Of a stretch of 64,000 nucleotides of DNA, positions 1 through 13,246 are shown in pieces (positions within the stretch are counted from its first letter, which is position 1; each line of letters opens with the position of its first letter). The translations under genes and the position numbers were made by a program. The notes under the pieces are model-generated. The model worked only from the letters and a program-made list of their open reading frames with translations. It was not told the DNA's origin and ran no database searches. The stretch is from Hansfordia pulvinata (taxonomy: Eukaryota > Ascomycota > Sordariomycetes > Xylariales), in assembly GCA_006538405.1 (NCBI GenBank), contig BJKQ01000033.1, forward strand, positions 52,113 through 116,112, in the 5' to 3' direction.

Positions 1-385
1 AACCTCGAGCTTACGCTATTAAGTTATAACTCGTTTAAGGGACGACGTTATTAAAATATTATTATAAGAACGTCCGCGACGAATACATTTTTAATAATGA
101 CTTTTACCTTTAAGGATACGGTAAGTACTCGACTTCTTATTTTTAAAGTAATAAAAACACGGTATATCCGTAACCACACCGTTAAGCGTAGTAAACTCCG
201 ATAAACGTTAACGCTCGGAAGTGGTGGATCGCGCGGAAGGTCGAGATGGACTTAATATGGTTAATAAAAAGATAAAAAGAAATAAAAGGGATAAACGGAG
301 ACACGAAGGCCACGCTTACGATAAGGCACACGCACTTTTTTATGTTCGTTAATTAAGGATAAATAACTTAAAAGGAGGGGTATAA
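1..385 (+). mobile_element. 3' internal end of a RIP-mutated Gypsy retrotransposon (element B), cut by the window edge
   Basis: This stretch is homologous, in the opposite orientation, to the sequence next to the LTR of the full-length Gypsy element at 36.8-44.7 kb. The shared part includes the purine-rich AAAAGGAGGGG at 370-380, five bases before the LTR, which is the likely polypurine tract. It retains more CA and TG dinucleotides than the body of the other element, so RIP was lighter here. The coding part of the element lies to the left of the window. No open frame survives. Confidence 0.75.
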
Positions 386-922
386 TGTTACGAACCTAAT
401 TGTTAAACCGGTAAGACGGGTTATATTAATGTAAGTAAGAGACTTATAGATTAATGGTCGTATAAGACGACGTTAAACTAATTATGTATATAAGGAAAGG
501 TGGAAACACAGGATAAGGTCACGTGATTAAGATTATTATTAAAATAATAAGTAAGAAGCACGCTCACTCCGATCACCATGATTAAAGTGACGCTCACGGA
601 GAAGATCGTAAGCAGAATAAAGATCACTTTAAGGAACGTGATCCGGTAAACGGTATTAATGAAGGGATAAAGGACATATAAGGATAGAAGGTTTCTTATG
701 TATTTAATTATTCATTACCTTAATGATTAATTTAAGTATTTAAGTTATTTTTAAATAGGAGTAACCTCTTAACGATAGTCTATTATTTGTTTAATACTTC
801 AGTTACTTATTATTAATTAATTACTTAGTGTCTACCGACAGACGACCTTTCGAGTGTTCTTTTAGAACATAAAACCTTAGACCAATTCTGTATTTTTCTT
901 AAGAAGAATCCAGGTCGTTACA
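386..922 (+). repeat. 3' LTR of Gypsy element B
   Basis: The LTR begins TGTTACGAACC and ends CCAGGTCGTTACA, giving the usual TG..CA ends. It is the inverse of the LTRs at 36,800-37,298 and 44,201-44,699, but at 537 bp it is 38 bp longer than those 499-bp copies. It keeps the internal palindrome with CACGTG at 520-525 that the other LTRs also carry. The polypurine tract lies immediately upstream. The partner LTR and target-site duplication cannot be tested because the element leaves the window. Confidence 0.75.
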
Positions 923-3900
923 TACGGCTTATTATAAGACGGCTTTTTATAAGGCCGATAATACGGCTGGTTATAAAACCGGTAAAGGATTCGATAAGTT
1001 TAATAAAGGTAAAAATATTATACGGTAAGTGATCGATAACGTTAAGGATTATAAAGATAATTAAAGGTTTATTAAAAGCTTAATAACGTTATTAAGTAAT
1101 ATTAATTTAAAATATATATATATATTATACGTTACTTAAACTTAATATTTAAATATAACCTTATAATTAAAAAGAGTGATTAATTAATAAAAACCGATAT
1201 AATTAAAAGCGAGACGTATCTTATTTAATATAATACCGAAACCGGCTCTAACGTTATTAATAATAAAAATTATTTTAACGGTTTTAAAGTTAATATTTTT
1301 AAATAAAATATAATCGTTTTAATAATTATAATTATTATAGCCTTTAACGGCTTTAACGATATTTATATAAATATATTAATATAACTTTATATTAAGTAAT
1401 ATTTAACCGGTATAAAAAATAAATCTTAAACGTTATAAGCACTTTTTCGATATTATAAGCGTAATAAAACGGGGCGGCCATTATTATATAAGTGACGTAA
1501 GCTTTAAAACGGTTATATTAAAAGGACTAATTTTAAATATTAACGTTATTAATATCGAAAAGGTTATCGTTTTTATTTAAATAATTACGGACGTTATCTT
1601 AATTAATAACCTTATTAAGCTTATTTACGTTTTAAAAGTTAATAAGTTTAAAGACACGCTCCTTATTAACCTTAAAAGTGTTTTTAAAGTGTTTTTTATT
1701 ATCTTTATAGCTTAATAATATATATAAAGTAATAACCTTATAATTAAAGTTTTACGGAAAGGAGGGATTAAGGAACCGTTAATTATTAAAGAAAGTAAGT
1801 ATATTAAGAAATATAAAAAAGAATATAATAAAAAGATATAAATAAGGATAAAAAGTGCCGCGATCGTTAATTATTAACATCGTTATGAATAATTAACACG
1901 CATAATAACGAGAGCGCCGGCAAGGTCGTTAAAAATTAATAAAAAGGTGAAAGGTGTTAATAAAGGTAAAGGTAAAAGTAAGTGTAAATAAGTGTAAAAG
2001 GGAGAGTATAAGTAAGTAAAAAAGGTAAAGGTGAACAAGTAATAAAGGGCCCGTTATAAATAATGACCGATTAATCTTAAGGTGCGATAAGTAGTACGAC
2101 TTTAATATTATTAAATAATATATAATTTATCTTTTAAAATTCTTCATTTACTATATTTATTAACGAGGGCGTTAAGGTTCTTATACGTAGCTCCGCGACG
2201 GAGAAAAGACGATAAGAGTTAAAGTTATTAACGAGTTAATAAGCGTTTTATAATAAAACGTTATAAAGAAACCACTTATTATATTAAATAAAGTAACCTT
2301 TTTAACGTATTAAATATTTAAAGGAAAGTATACTTCCGGTTTTAATAATACGTTAATTACGTAAAGATTTAATTTTATATAACTTTTATTCGTTATTATC
2401 ACCGGCGATTATAACGTGTTTAAGTTAAGGTTAATAATAAGTAAAAAGGTCGGTACCGGTAAGCGTTAATATTAATTAAATAATGAAAATTATTTTATAA
2501 TTATATTAATAATAAAGGAAGTTAAGCTTATAAGCTTAATAACTTACTTTATTAATAGTAATAAACGGGTTAACTCGTTTCTTTAATTATTTCCGTGATG
2601 GTTTATTAAGTAAGTTATAACCTTTATAAAGGCGTAAAAACACTTTTTAACTTATTTAATACTCGTTAAATATATATACTTTATTATATTAACTCTTCGC
2701 TTTTATAACCGTAAAAAAGGCCACCGTTTAAGCTTTTAATTAATAAAGTTTTTTAATAATATAAAAATTAAAGGAAAAGATAAATATATTTAATAATATA
2801 AAAAAGCCGGTTAACTTAAAACCGAGAACCACTTTATTTAAGGATAACCTTGAAGCGTTAAAGGCGTTATTAAGATTATATTATAAGGTTAATAAAATAA
2901 ATAGCCATAGGATAATTAAAGTAATAATATAAAACCGTAAGGTCATCCTAACCTTTTAATTCTTCTTTTTTACTTAATTATTAATTTAATTATACTATAA
3001 AGTGGTAAAGGTTAATTTAATACTAATTTAAAGAAATACAATATATTAAAACTTAAATATAAACTTATTATTTTTATTAAAGATAATTTTCCGTGGTACG
3101 CCTTAATTAAATAATACAAGTATACGTAAAATAATATCGGCGTAGTTTTTTACGGAGCAAGTAATATAATGAAGGATTAATAAGTATTTCTTTAAAAATT
3201 TATAAGTAATAATAAAGATAAAATCGTAAATTAAAAAGTTAAGTAATTATTATAAGGTACCAACGAATAATACTTTAAGCACGCTTATAATAAAATCTTA
3301 TAATATAATATAAAAAAGGATTAAATCGGTTAAAATAAGTTAATATTAATTAAGTTATTATTTACGGCTTATTTATATAATTTAATAAAAAAGATAATAT
3401 ATAATGTATCAATTGAATCGTTAATATAAGTTTTAAATAAAATATCCTTATAATTCGGTGATTATACGTTAACGGTTAAAGTAGTGCTTTTAATCGTGCG
3501 TTATATTAAAGAGTACGTGATAATAAGTGTTAAAAACGATAACCTTACATAATTAATTCATAATTACTTAATATAAAAGGCCGTTATTAAAAACGAAAAG
3601 GTAACCGCGTAACGGTGGCTTAAATTTATTAAAACGATAAAAGGCTATAATAATATAAGCGTTTTAATCCTTTAATAAGTAATCGCGGATATAATAAATA
3701 CACTTATCGTTATTATAAATTATAATAATTTTATTTTTAAAGTTAAAGTATAAAAAGATTATAAATATTATATAATTAAACTTATTAATATCGTTAAAAG
3801 TGTTACGTTACGTGTTTACTTTTTCGGTAAGGTCCGTAAGTATATTAACGGTTAAAAGATAAGATAAAGTATATAAAATATAATTAATACAACTTAATAT

Positions 3901-6900
3901 ATATCGGATATAAAGGTAAAATTAATTAAGATATATAAATATTATAATAAGCCTTAAGTTATTTTTAATAATATTAATAAAGTGAAAGCTAATTGACTTT
4001 ATAATTTACTTTATAACGTTATAATTTATTAAGATAATAATTATTAAATAATTACTTTAAATTTACGGCTTAAATTAACGTGCCGTTTATAAAAGGTAAG
4101 TTATTTTAAGTTTTATAACTTAATATTTAACCTTTATATAAGAAAGGACTTTATTAAGATATATTATAAGCTATACCTTATTAATAAGTATAAGACCGTT
4201 AATAAGATCGTTAAGGCCGTTAAAATAAAATATTATTTTATTAAAACCTTTTCTTTAATAATATCGAGTTTAATATAAACCGTTTTATAAGGATTTTAAT
4301 AATATAAAGTATTAAAATCGGAAAGCTGCTTTTATAAGATCGCGAAGTTATTAAGCTTAAATTATATTAACTTAAATACCTTTTTATTAATATATTTCTT
4401 ATAAGCCGTCTTTAATAATAACGTGCCGTTTTTACGGCCAGCGATAAGTAAAGCCGTTTTACGTTATTAAAAAGGTAATATCTTTTATTAATATTAAAAG
4501 ATAAATTTATAAAGTTAAGTAATTATATTAATATATATATATAATACGCTTAAAGTTATAAGTATCTTTAATTTAATTATAACTTTTATATGGTCTTTAA
4601 TCACGGAAATACCGATATTATTAACGTTAAAACTTAATAATTTAATAGAAAGGTAAGCGTAAAAAGATTTGATAAAAAATAAAATAAGGCCTATATTTTA
4701 AAATTCGGTAAGTACGGCTTTTATATATTAAAGGTAATCTTTAACGGTATTATTAAAAATAAAGATATTATTTATATACGCTTATATAAAAAAACGAAAG
4801 CGATAAAAAATAAAGTCGATAAAGCGTTAAATATAAATAAGGTTATTATAATAACTTATAAGTGTAACTTTAAAGGCCTTAAACCTTTTAAAGGATATAA
4901 CGATTATACGGTCTTAATATTTTTACGTTACCGATAATTAATAAAAAAAGGTTATAATAATTAATATAATAATATACCTTTTACTTTTAATATAAGCGAT
5001 TATATTGTTTTAAATAAATATTAAGTAAATATTAAAGACGGTGATTTTATTAAGCCTTTATAAGTTAATAACGACTTTACTTTTACGTTTCTTATTAATA
5101 ATACGTTAAACGATAAAGATTAAGTAACCGAGAAAGGAAGGTTTTATTAATTAAAAAAGCTTTTAAGTAACTTATATAATATTAAAGATCTTATTAACGA
5201 CCTCTTAATTTTATATATTAAAGCGGTAAATATATAAAGTTTAAAGTTAATTTTATTAACTTTTTACGAAATTAATATATATTTTATTTTCTTTAAGTAT
5301 ATTAATAAGGCCTTTATTTATTTATATATTATATTTATTAATAAGGTCACGGATACGTTAAGCGAGTTAAAGGTCTTTATTATATATATAAATTCCCGTG
5401 TCGGTAATAATTTTTAAAAAGCCTTTAAGCTTAATAAGGCTATTATATATGTCGTTAAGCTTTAAATTAAATAAGTTAAATAAGGGTTTAATTATATCGT
5501 TATTAAGATTAAGTATTTTATTAAAGTCAGGGCTATTAAATAAGTCGTTAAATATAAGAAAAGTGAGCTTTATATTTAAAAGATTAAGGTTTATAAAGGA
5601 TTTAACTTAAACGGTTAAACCTACCGCGGTAAATTAATTAATAAGTAAAGTACTTTACGGCGCCGATAAGTTAATTATATTATTATTTTCGGTAATTATA
5701 AGAATAATAAAAGTATCGTCGCTTATTAACTTATAAAGTTTACTTAAAAGCAGCTTTTAACGGATACGTAAAGGTTCGTTAAAAGCGTTAATAATAAGGA
5801 TAAAAGGTTTAATAATATAATTTATTTAAGCCTTAACGGACGTAAGGCCGTTAACGTTAAAGAAAGTAAAAAGGCGTGTTTATTTAATAAAGTTTCGTTA
5901 TAATAAAAGGTAATATTAAACAGGTATAAGGGCCGTTAAGTAAGTTAATATAATTATATATATTATTATAATTACTTTTCCGGTTAATAAAGATGTTTTA
6001 ATAAAGGAAACGTATTAATATTATAATGTCACTTATAAATATAAGGGTTATTATTAACGTTATATAATCGATTTCAATATTATAAGTATTAATTTAATTT
6101 ATATTTAAAAAGACGTTAAATATTAATTTAATTAAGTAAATTTATCTTTTAATAAGGACTTAAACATAAATAAGATTTAGCCTTTAACGGGCGAGGATAA
6201 TAAGGTTAAAGGTGGCTTTTTTTAATAATATAATATAGTTATTAATATCGTTAATTATATATAGCTTAATAAAATAAATAATATAAAGGATTTATTAAAG
6301 TTATAACTTATTAATAAGCACCGTTAATATTTTAATATTTAAGTAAACAGATATAAGTATACCGTTTTATAAGGTAAGGATAAATAATTAAGTGTATATA
6401 TATTAAGCTTTATTACTTAATCACGCTTTTTATTTAAGCTTAACCATAATAAAGGGCGTGGTAAAGGGCGGTGTTTTAATAAGTATAAAGAGAAAAGCGG
6501 TATAAAATAATTAAATAAAAGTTAAAGTATTATATATAATAAAATGTTATTATAATTAAATATATAAAAGGAATAAAGAGTGGTATAACGTGTAATTAAC
6601 TTACGCGATCGCGGTATTAATAATAATATACTTTATAAGATTATTAATAAGAAAGGTAAAATAAGTAAACTTAATAATATTCTTTATATTAAACTTATTA
6701 TTAAAGGCGAAGTCCTTAAAATCCTTATTATCGGCTTCAATATTATAATTAATATATAAATACTTATTTATTAATAGCTTTACCTTTTTATTAACGTATA
6801 AAGGTACGTTAATATTAATTTATAATTTATTAATAAGGTAAGCTTTTCACGAGTTACGGCCCGGTTTAATTTATTTATTAAAACGATAAGGCCCGTTATA

Positions 6901-9589
6901 ATTATTATAACCGCCTTATCGGTTACCGGAGTTAAAGCCACTTTTATTATTATTATAATTATTTTAATTATTTCCGTAAGGCCGGCGATTATAAAAGAAA
7001 GAGCGGTAAGGTTAATTATTATTTTATTAATTATATAAATTAAAGCTTTATTAAAAACGTTAAGGTTTATTAAAATAAAAGCCGAAAGGACGGTCGTTAA
7101 TAAAGCCTTAATAATAACTATTATTATTACGGTTATTATTACCTTAATTAACGTTATCGATAATATTATTAAGATCGACTTCCTTATTAATAATAAAAGT
7201 AAAGTTAATTAATAAACCTTTAATAATAAAGGTAAGTAATTAAAAGGTTTTAAGCTTAAGGCCGATATATAAAAAAGGTAAGCCTTTATAAAAAAGGACC
7301 TTCTTTTAATAAAGGTGTTAATAATCGATAATTTATTAAAAGAAAGTGCTAAAAACGGTTAATTAATTAAAAAGGGTAATATACTTATGTAAATTAAGGT
7401 TAAAAGCGTTAAATATAATAATAACTTCATAAAGGACGCTTTAAAAACCGGCGTTTTAATAATCGTAAAGTAAGGCCGTAGCTTATTATTAAATAAACAC
7501 GTTAATAAGTATATCCTTTTCAATATAAAATATAAAGTAAATTTTTTATATAACTTTAATTTATAAAATCTTAAAGTTTTTTATAAGTTTTTAAAAAGCG
7601 TAATCGAGATTATTAAGTATAATAATATAAGTAGCCTTATCGTATTAATTTATTTATTATAATTATACTTTATTATAAAGTAAATTATTTAAGTTTTCTT
7701 TAATTACTTTAATTTAAGTAAGCTATTTAACGTGTTAACGGATAAAATTAATGAAAAAGTGTACGTTCCTTTAATGAATGTCTTTATTTTTATAATAAAA
7801 TTTTATTATAATTTTTTCCTTAATAATAACGACGATAATAAGGCCTTTAAAAGGTTTAAAGATCCGATTTAAAATATCTTTTAACCGGTTAATATAAATA
7901 TAAATTTTTAAGTAATAAAAAAGGATTTTAAAGCTTTAACTTTTACTTTTAAAAACGATTAATAAAAGGTAAGTAATACTTAAAGTTAAGTAAAAGCCTT
8001 AACGGGCATAAAGGAGCTGGCGTTAACACCGTTACTTATATTATTACCGATATTATTACCGGTGTCGGCGTTAATATTAATATTAATTATAATAATAACG
8101 ATTAAAATATTAAATAACACCGTAAAAGGGTTATTATTTATTTAAGTAAAGGTATTTAAGTTAATTTAAATAAAGCTTATTTAAGTTTACGAGTCTTAAA
8201 TATCCGAGCGTTATAAGTTTTAAAAGCGGGGATGTTCTTTAAGGTTAAAGGAAAGGGATAAAGTTTTAATATAAAGATAATAATTTAATATAAGAGTTAA
8301 CGCTTTAATAACGTTATTAAAAGGAGTGGCCGTTACGGTGCTACCGTTTTTAAAGAGAATGTCATTTATAATAATATTAAAGATAAAGATAAAAGCTTAC
8401 TTTAATCAAAGGGAAAGGGTTTAAGAACGGTCCTTATAAGTATTAATAAGAATAACGGGGGAAAAGATAAAGGAAAAAGAGTGATTTAAAGAAATAAATA
8501 AAGGAGTAAATAAAAGGGCGGGCAATTAAGGTTTTACCGATTACTTTTACTTTTACGCTTACTTTTACTTTTATTTAATATAAGTGCTTTTTTCTTTATT
8601 AAGCTTTTTAATATTATCGTTAAAGGTAATTATACGCTTAATAATAAGTGCGTAATACGGCTTATAAGTAAGTGTTAATTAAAGTTATTATTATTATTTT
8701 TACTTTATTAACGCGTTTTAACGTTATTAATAAAGGACGAAAGGAAAGGCTTTAAAAAAAGACTTAATTAATTAAAGGGATTAAAATAAAAATAAGATTT
8801 AAAGCGGCTCGCGGTATATCTTATTATTAATAAAGATATAAGCGTTAATTCTTATAATGCTTTTATATTATATATATTACGGCGAATCTTAAAAAGGTTA
8901 CTTTTTAATATATAACCGTATAAAACGGGTAATAAAAAGGAAAGCTTATTAAAAGGCGAAGCCGTTAATAATTTAATTTATTAAATAAAATATAAGGTTA
9001 AATTAAAAATAAAGGCGTTAACGGTCGGTCTTTAAAGTAAAAGTTAAAAAAAGGATAAGGCCGGTTTAAATAATATAATTAAAGATTTTTATAAACTCGT
9101 TTTTAACTTAAACGGTGTGAGCGTGTTAAGTACTTAAGTAAGCGTTAACGAACTCGATAATAACACGATAATTTTAATAATTATATAAAAAATAAACTTA
9201 ATTAAAGTTTATAAGCAGGACCGTAAAACACGGATTTAATTATAACGTTATTAAAAGTTAATAATAATAAAAGGAAAAGGGTAATAAAGTTAAGTAAATA
9301 CGTGTTTAATTTAAAGATCGTTAATAAGGTTATTAATATTATAAAGACGCGTGCTTAAACACGTTATAAACGTGTAAGGATAACGGCCGGGTTATTAAGG
9401 TTCGACGTTTTAATAAAGCTATTAATATAATAAAGATAAAGGACGGATTTAAGGTTTATAAAGGAGTTTACTTTTAAGATTAAAACTTAAAAATGTTATT
9501 AATTATTATAATACGTATTAATAAGTTTATATGATTAAGGAGTAAAAGTTATTTATTTATATAGTTATTAACACATATATATATTTATA
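923..9589. mobile_element. RIP-mutated retroelement block, mostly unassigned
   Basis: Nearly 9 kb in which C and G survive mainly in CG, CC and GG contexts while CA and TG are almost gone and TA dominates, the footprint of RIP on duplicated DNA. Stops are dense in most frames. The one stretch readable as protein is the plus-strand frame at 4,701-5,640, listed separately. I found no LTR pair for this block, so its ends, and whether it is one element or nested elements, are unknown. The small open frame at 5,398-5,610 is an out-of-phase shadow of the readable frame. Confidence 0.7.
4701..5640 (+). pseudogene. RIP-degraded pol segment, probably Copia-like integrase
   Basis: One frame (codons starting at 4,701 and every third base after) reads as coherent protein for about 940 bp. 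Every stop I meet in it is TAA, which RIP makes from CAA, CAG or TGG; I saw no TGA or TAG. Around 5,250-5,330 the residues follow the pattern of a Copia integrase core: an aromatic-acidic patch, then a tyrosine-rich strand and FFKY-NKAF, resembling F-[ID]-D-x-[ST]-R-Y-x-W-V-x-F-L-K-x-K-x-E-x-F after reversal of transitions. A second acidic region and an N-rich helix follow at the expected spacing. The class call rests on that pattern only. Gypsy is the alternative. The element is dead. Confidence 0.4.
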
Positions 9590-10170
9590 CGGGCGTAAAG
9601 AGTCTTAAGGTATTGCGTTAAGCAAGTGCAGGCCTTAGGCGCTTACGACCGTCAGTCGGTGCGTGTTAAAAGGGAAAAAGGAGATAAGGCTTAATTTAAG
9701 GACTTAACTTAAATAAGCACTTTTACTTAAAAGACCTTACTTAATTAAGTTATTTTAACTTAATTAATTATTTTAACTTACTTAATTACTTTTAACTTAC
9801 TTAATTACTTTTAATCACGTAATTTAACTTAATTAATTACTTTAACTTATTTAAGTGTTTTTATTATATAATGTAACTTATTTAATGAACTTAATTTAAT
9901 TAATTAACTTAACTTAATAAAATGTCCTTGAAAACGTAATTAAATATAATAACTTAATCGAGTCCTTTTTAAGATTTTAAGCTTAATTAAGTAAGGTTAA
10001 GTCCGGTTAATTAAATATACACGTTTTATAAAAAGACGGATTTTTTTTTTAAAAAAAAAAGGAGGCTTAAGTTTTTTATTTTAAGGTTATAAAGAAAGGG
10101 GCTTTACTTGTAAGTGCGTATAAAAATACTTTAATAATAATATTAATAATACACTGTTTCTACCTTTACG
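9590..10170 (+). repeat. CTTAATTAAG-rich repeat, left copy
   Basis: The segment shares blocks in the same order and orientation with 57,470-58,150, including CTTAATCGAGTC followed by TTTAAGATTTTAAG-like sequence, GGAGGCTTAAG, and AATACACTGTTT near the right end. Between about 9,713 and 9,910 it holds short tandem units of roughly 18 bp built on TTAACTTACTTAATTACTTT. The block TTTTTTTTTT-AAAAAAAAAA-GGAGG lies at 10,041-10,065. It may be an LTR or other terminal region of the retroelement to its left. No TG..CA boundary could be fixed. Confidence 0.55.
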
Positions 10171-10985
10171 TAATAAAGATTTATAAAAGTTAACTTTAAA
10201 CCTTATCTTAAAATATAAAATTAAAAGTAATTAAAATAAATTATAAAGTTATAATATACGAATTCTTAAAAAAATTTAAGAATTTCTTAATTAACTTATA
10301 ATTATAAAGTTATATACGTTTAAGTTATATAACATGTTAATATAATGAATAAAAGCTTTTTATTTTAAATTTAAAGTCCAAATATTTTTCCGATTTTTTC
10401 TTAACTAATTATAAGCTTAAAAAAATTAAAGGGTTTTTAAGTATTTATTACTTATTATTTATATAAACCCTTAATGCTTTAAATTCGATATCTTTACGAA
10501 ACGAACACGTATAAGAAACCTAAAATAATCTTTAAAGCCGTAAACTTATTAGCTTTTTAATAATATATATTTAAAGCTTACCGCTTAAAAATTAAAAGAG
10601 ATATTATTAAGTGTTATTATTAAATCTTATATTCTTTTACTTTTACTTAAATTTTCATTATTATACTTATCTTTATATTCCCACTTTATTCGTGACCGTT
10701 ATAAACCTTTATATAAATAAAATAAGTATTTATTAAAGGCGTTATTTTAAATAACATAACTTTTTCTCTTCCTTTTTTAACCACTTTTATATATAAAAAA
10801 GTTTTAAATCCGTACTTAAAAATATTAATTAAATAAGCGGTTAAAACACTTATATACTTATTAAGTTTATTAAAATTTAAGATTAAGAAAGATAAGGACC
10901 TTATCTTTTAATAAAGCTCTTAACCTTAATATATAACCGAAAAATTGCAAATTAGCGTTTAACGTAATAAGGGTTTAATTTATTA
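10171..10985. other. AT-rich gene-free stretch at the left edge of the island
   Basis: About 800 bp of AT-rich, stop-dense sequence with no motif I can assign. It ends sharply near 10,985, where base composition changes within a few tens of bases to the GC-balanced island. Confidence 0.6.
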
Positions 10986-12800
10986 AGTATCTCGCTGCTT
11001 AAAGGCTAAGCACGATATCGAAGCCAGAGCGGGCTGAATAATAAAACAATTACACACGAGAGTATGAGTACTCGGAGCCCTCGGTGACGCTTGTATGAAC
11101 GGTAAATTCTGGACTGCTTTGCAAAATGTATGGCTTCTTTACTCGCAGTCGGGATGTTCGCATAATAAGGCAGCGCACGACACACCTAACCAGCACGCGA
11201 TTTGTCATTCTCGCTAGGAGGGTGAGTCGAATTGGAGTGTCTTAGGTCCTCCGGGGGCTCCGCGTCCTCTCGAACTCGGTGGCACCGGGCCGCGTTATAC
11301 TGGTCATTGGCATGGTACTCGTATGATGGACAGGGTCGCGGATCGGGCTCGGCTTGCGGTAAGTAGTACACGTAGACACTTGATCAGTGCAGATGTCATT
11401 TCTATACATTAGACGTCATGAATATAGTATAAGTGTGATGCTGTCGAACGCCTGCCGCTCCTCAGTCTGGGTCGGCTTGTATAGGACATGCCTCGCTCGT
11501 GTTGTGAGCCCTGAGAAAGCTTCTTGAATGGATTCCTCGTGGTCGCGCTCGATGCAGAGAAGAACGACAAAGAAGTGACGAGGAGGACGAAGAAGTACAC
11601 CAACCTCAGAACCAAGTCGACGAAGACGCAGGCGTTGAGATCCAGTCACACTCTCCCCGTCTCACACACACGCACACGCGCACACACACGCACACACACA
11701 CCGCTGCTATCCGTGGCCCTTAAGGCTCTGGGCGCCGCTAGACTCGCAGTTTGGCCGCCCGAGTTTCATGACAGGACGCGACTAGCCGGTGCTTTGAAGT
11801 CGAAGCAGCCGAGGGAGGGTGCGGCGAAAAGGAGCAAGAGACGAGGGCTTCAAGGAAGCTTAAATGGAGGCATGATGTGAGGCGGCGATAAGACGGCTTT
11901 GGTGGCGGCGGAGTTGCCCGCGACTCTACCTTCAGGCGTTTCGACATTTTCGAGCTTAAGGAGAGCGATCTCGTTCACGTATCACTCACCCAGCAAGGCA
12001 ACGGCTTATTCCGTGGAGTGAGTAATGGCGAGACGGCTCAGCCGGTGTTTACTCGTTCGGCTGGGGTAATCGATAATCCTGTGACACTTGTCGGCGATGG
12101 TTGCTAGAAGTTAAGGCGCACTTGATTAATCATTCAAGCATATGCTGCAGATCCTCACAGCCCTTTAACATAACTCCCACAAGGAGAGCGCCCGCTGCGC
12201 CGGTGCCTAGCCAGCCTTTCGCCAATCCCATAAACTCCCTTGCCCGGCGCACTTGGTCTACGCATTGCCTCACCACGCTTCACCAGCCCGTAACGGCTCC
12301 CTTCATCGCCCTCTTCCTCCCCGCCTCAGCGATCAAGGCGGATTAAATCCTTTACAGACGACTTAACTGTGTACAAGGGTCCTGTAAGCAGTAAAGTAGA
12401 TGAGGCGGTTATGTAAGGCCGCGGTGACGCACGGCTTCTTCCAGACGGTGCTGCACATCTTATGGACGCGTTGTGAGCGCGTTCAACCCGCATGATAGAC
12501 GCGCGGACTGGGCGACCGGGTTTGACAGGGTCTCCCGCCGCGATGGCTTCGTGTAAGGTAGGCCTGCCTGCTCGCTCGTATCCAGAGTACACGCAGTGGA
12601 TATCGGCGGCTCGGACGGCTCCATCTAGGTCTACACCATCGACCCCGCCGACGCCAACCGGCCGGGGGCTGCGAGTTTAAGGTCTTGCAGGCTGGTGGAG
12701 ATGACGCGAGTGCCCGACTTCCGGTGAGGCTGGACAACGGGCATGCGGAGCGGCGTTGTCCACACAATGGTCGATCGCATCTCTTCCAGCAACTCGTCCG
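10986..12800. other. Island margin without a supported gene
   Basis: GC-balanced sequence with many short overlapping open frames on both strands and no consistent coding frame, Kozak start or intron pair that I trust. A CA/CG dinucleotide microsatellite lies at about 11,663-11,701. The frames here overlap each other on both strands, as expected for moderately GC-rich non-coding DNA. Confidence 0.5.
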
Positions 12801-12880
12801 CGCTCCTCTTCTTCGCGGCAGTCTCCTCTTCTTTGCGGCAGTCTCCTCTTCTTTGCGGCAGTCTCCTCTTCTTCGCGTCA
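12801..12880. repeat. Four tandem copies of a 20-bp unit
   Basis: The unit GTCTCCTCTTCTTTGCGGCA repeats at 12,801, 12,821, 12,841 and 12,861 with one or two differences in the outer copies. Because 20 is not a multiple of 3, any frame crossing the array shifts with each unit. On the minus strand the frame 12,631-12,918 reads lysine/arginine/glutamate-rich peptide through it without a stop, but it has no ATG, so I do not call it a gene. Confidence 0.85.
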
Positions 12881-13027
12881 GACTTAGATCCCTGCCCTAA
12901 TGGCAAGTCGGAGTGCAATGATGGTCAATGCCCACTGCACCTCACACGACGGCGTAAAGCGATGCATGTCTTTCTCCGACTGAGAACTTTGAAGACTTTG
13001 CCTGATGGGAAGCTGTTGCGGGTACAT

Positions 13028-13030
<3 letters not shown>

Positions 13031-13058
<28 letters not shown>

Positions 13059-13080
13059 CGCTGCCGCTGCTGCCGCTGCC
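13031..13080. repeat. CTG/CCG trinucleotide repeat
   Basis: Nine CTG units (13,031-13,057) run into mixed CCG and CTG triplets. The repeat makes a leucine-rich run in one forward frame and a glutamine/serine/alanine-rich run in others. No gene model uses it convincingly. Confidence 0.9.
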
Positions 13081-13246
13081 GCGTCCGAGGGGGTGTTCTC
13101 GGTCTACTCGTGCTAGACTGGATTATAGGTGACTCGTAAGCAGGCCGACGAGGCAGTCGGTTAAGCAATGAGCTGGGTAAGCATTGGGGGGACAGTGTCT
13201 CTTTATATTATCGAGACGACCGCCCACCACGTAAAAGTGTGTGGTT

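Noticed and set aside
5398..5610. Forward frame of 70 codons in the RIP-mutated block
   Set aside because: It is one phase off the continuous pol-like frame and begins with GTG; a by-product of AT-rich sequence.
9590..10170. Telomere or subtelomere repeat
   Set aside because: No TTAGGG tract is present; the units are AACTTAATTAAGT-type and occur again internally at 57.5 kb.
1..10985. Mitochondrial DNA because of high AT content
   Set aside because: LTRs, chromovirus relics and dinucleotide bias match RIP-mutated nuclear repeats; no mitochondrial genes or tRNAs are visible.
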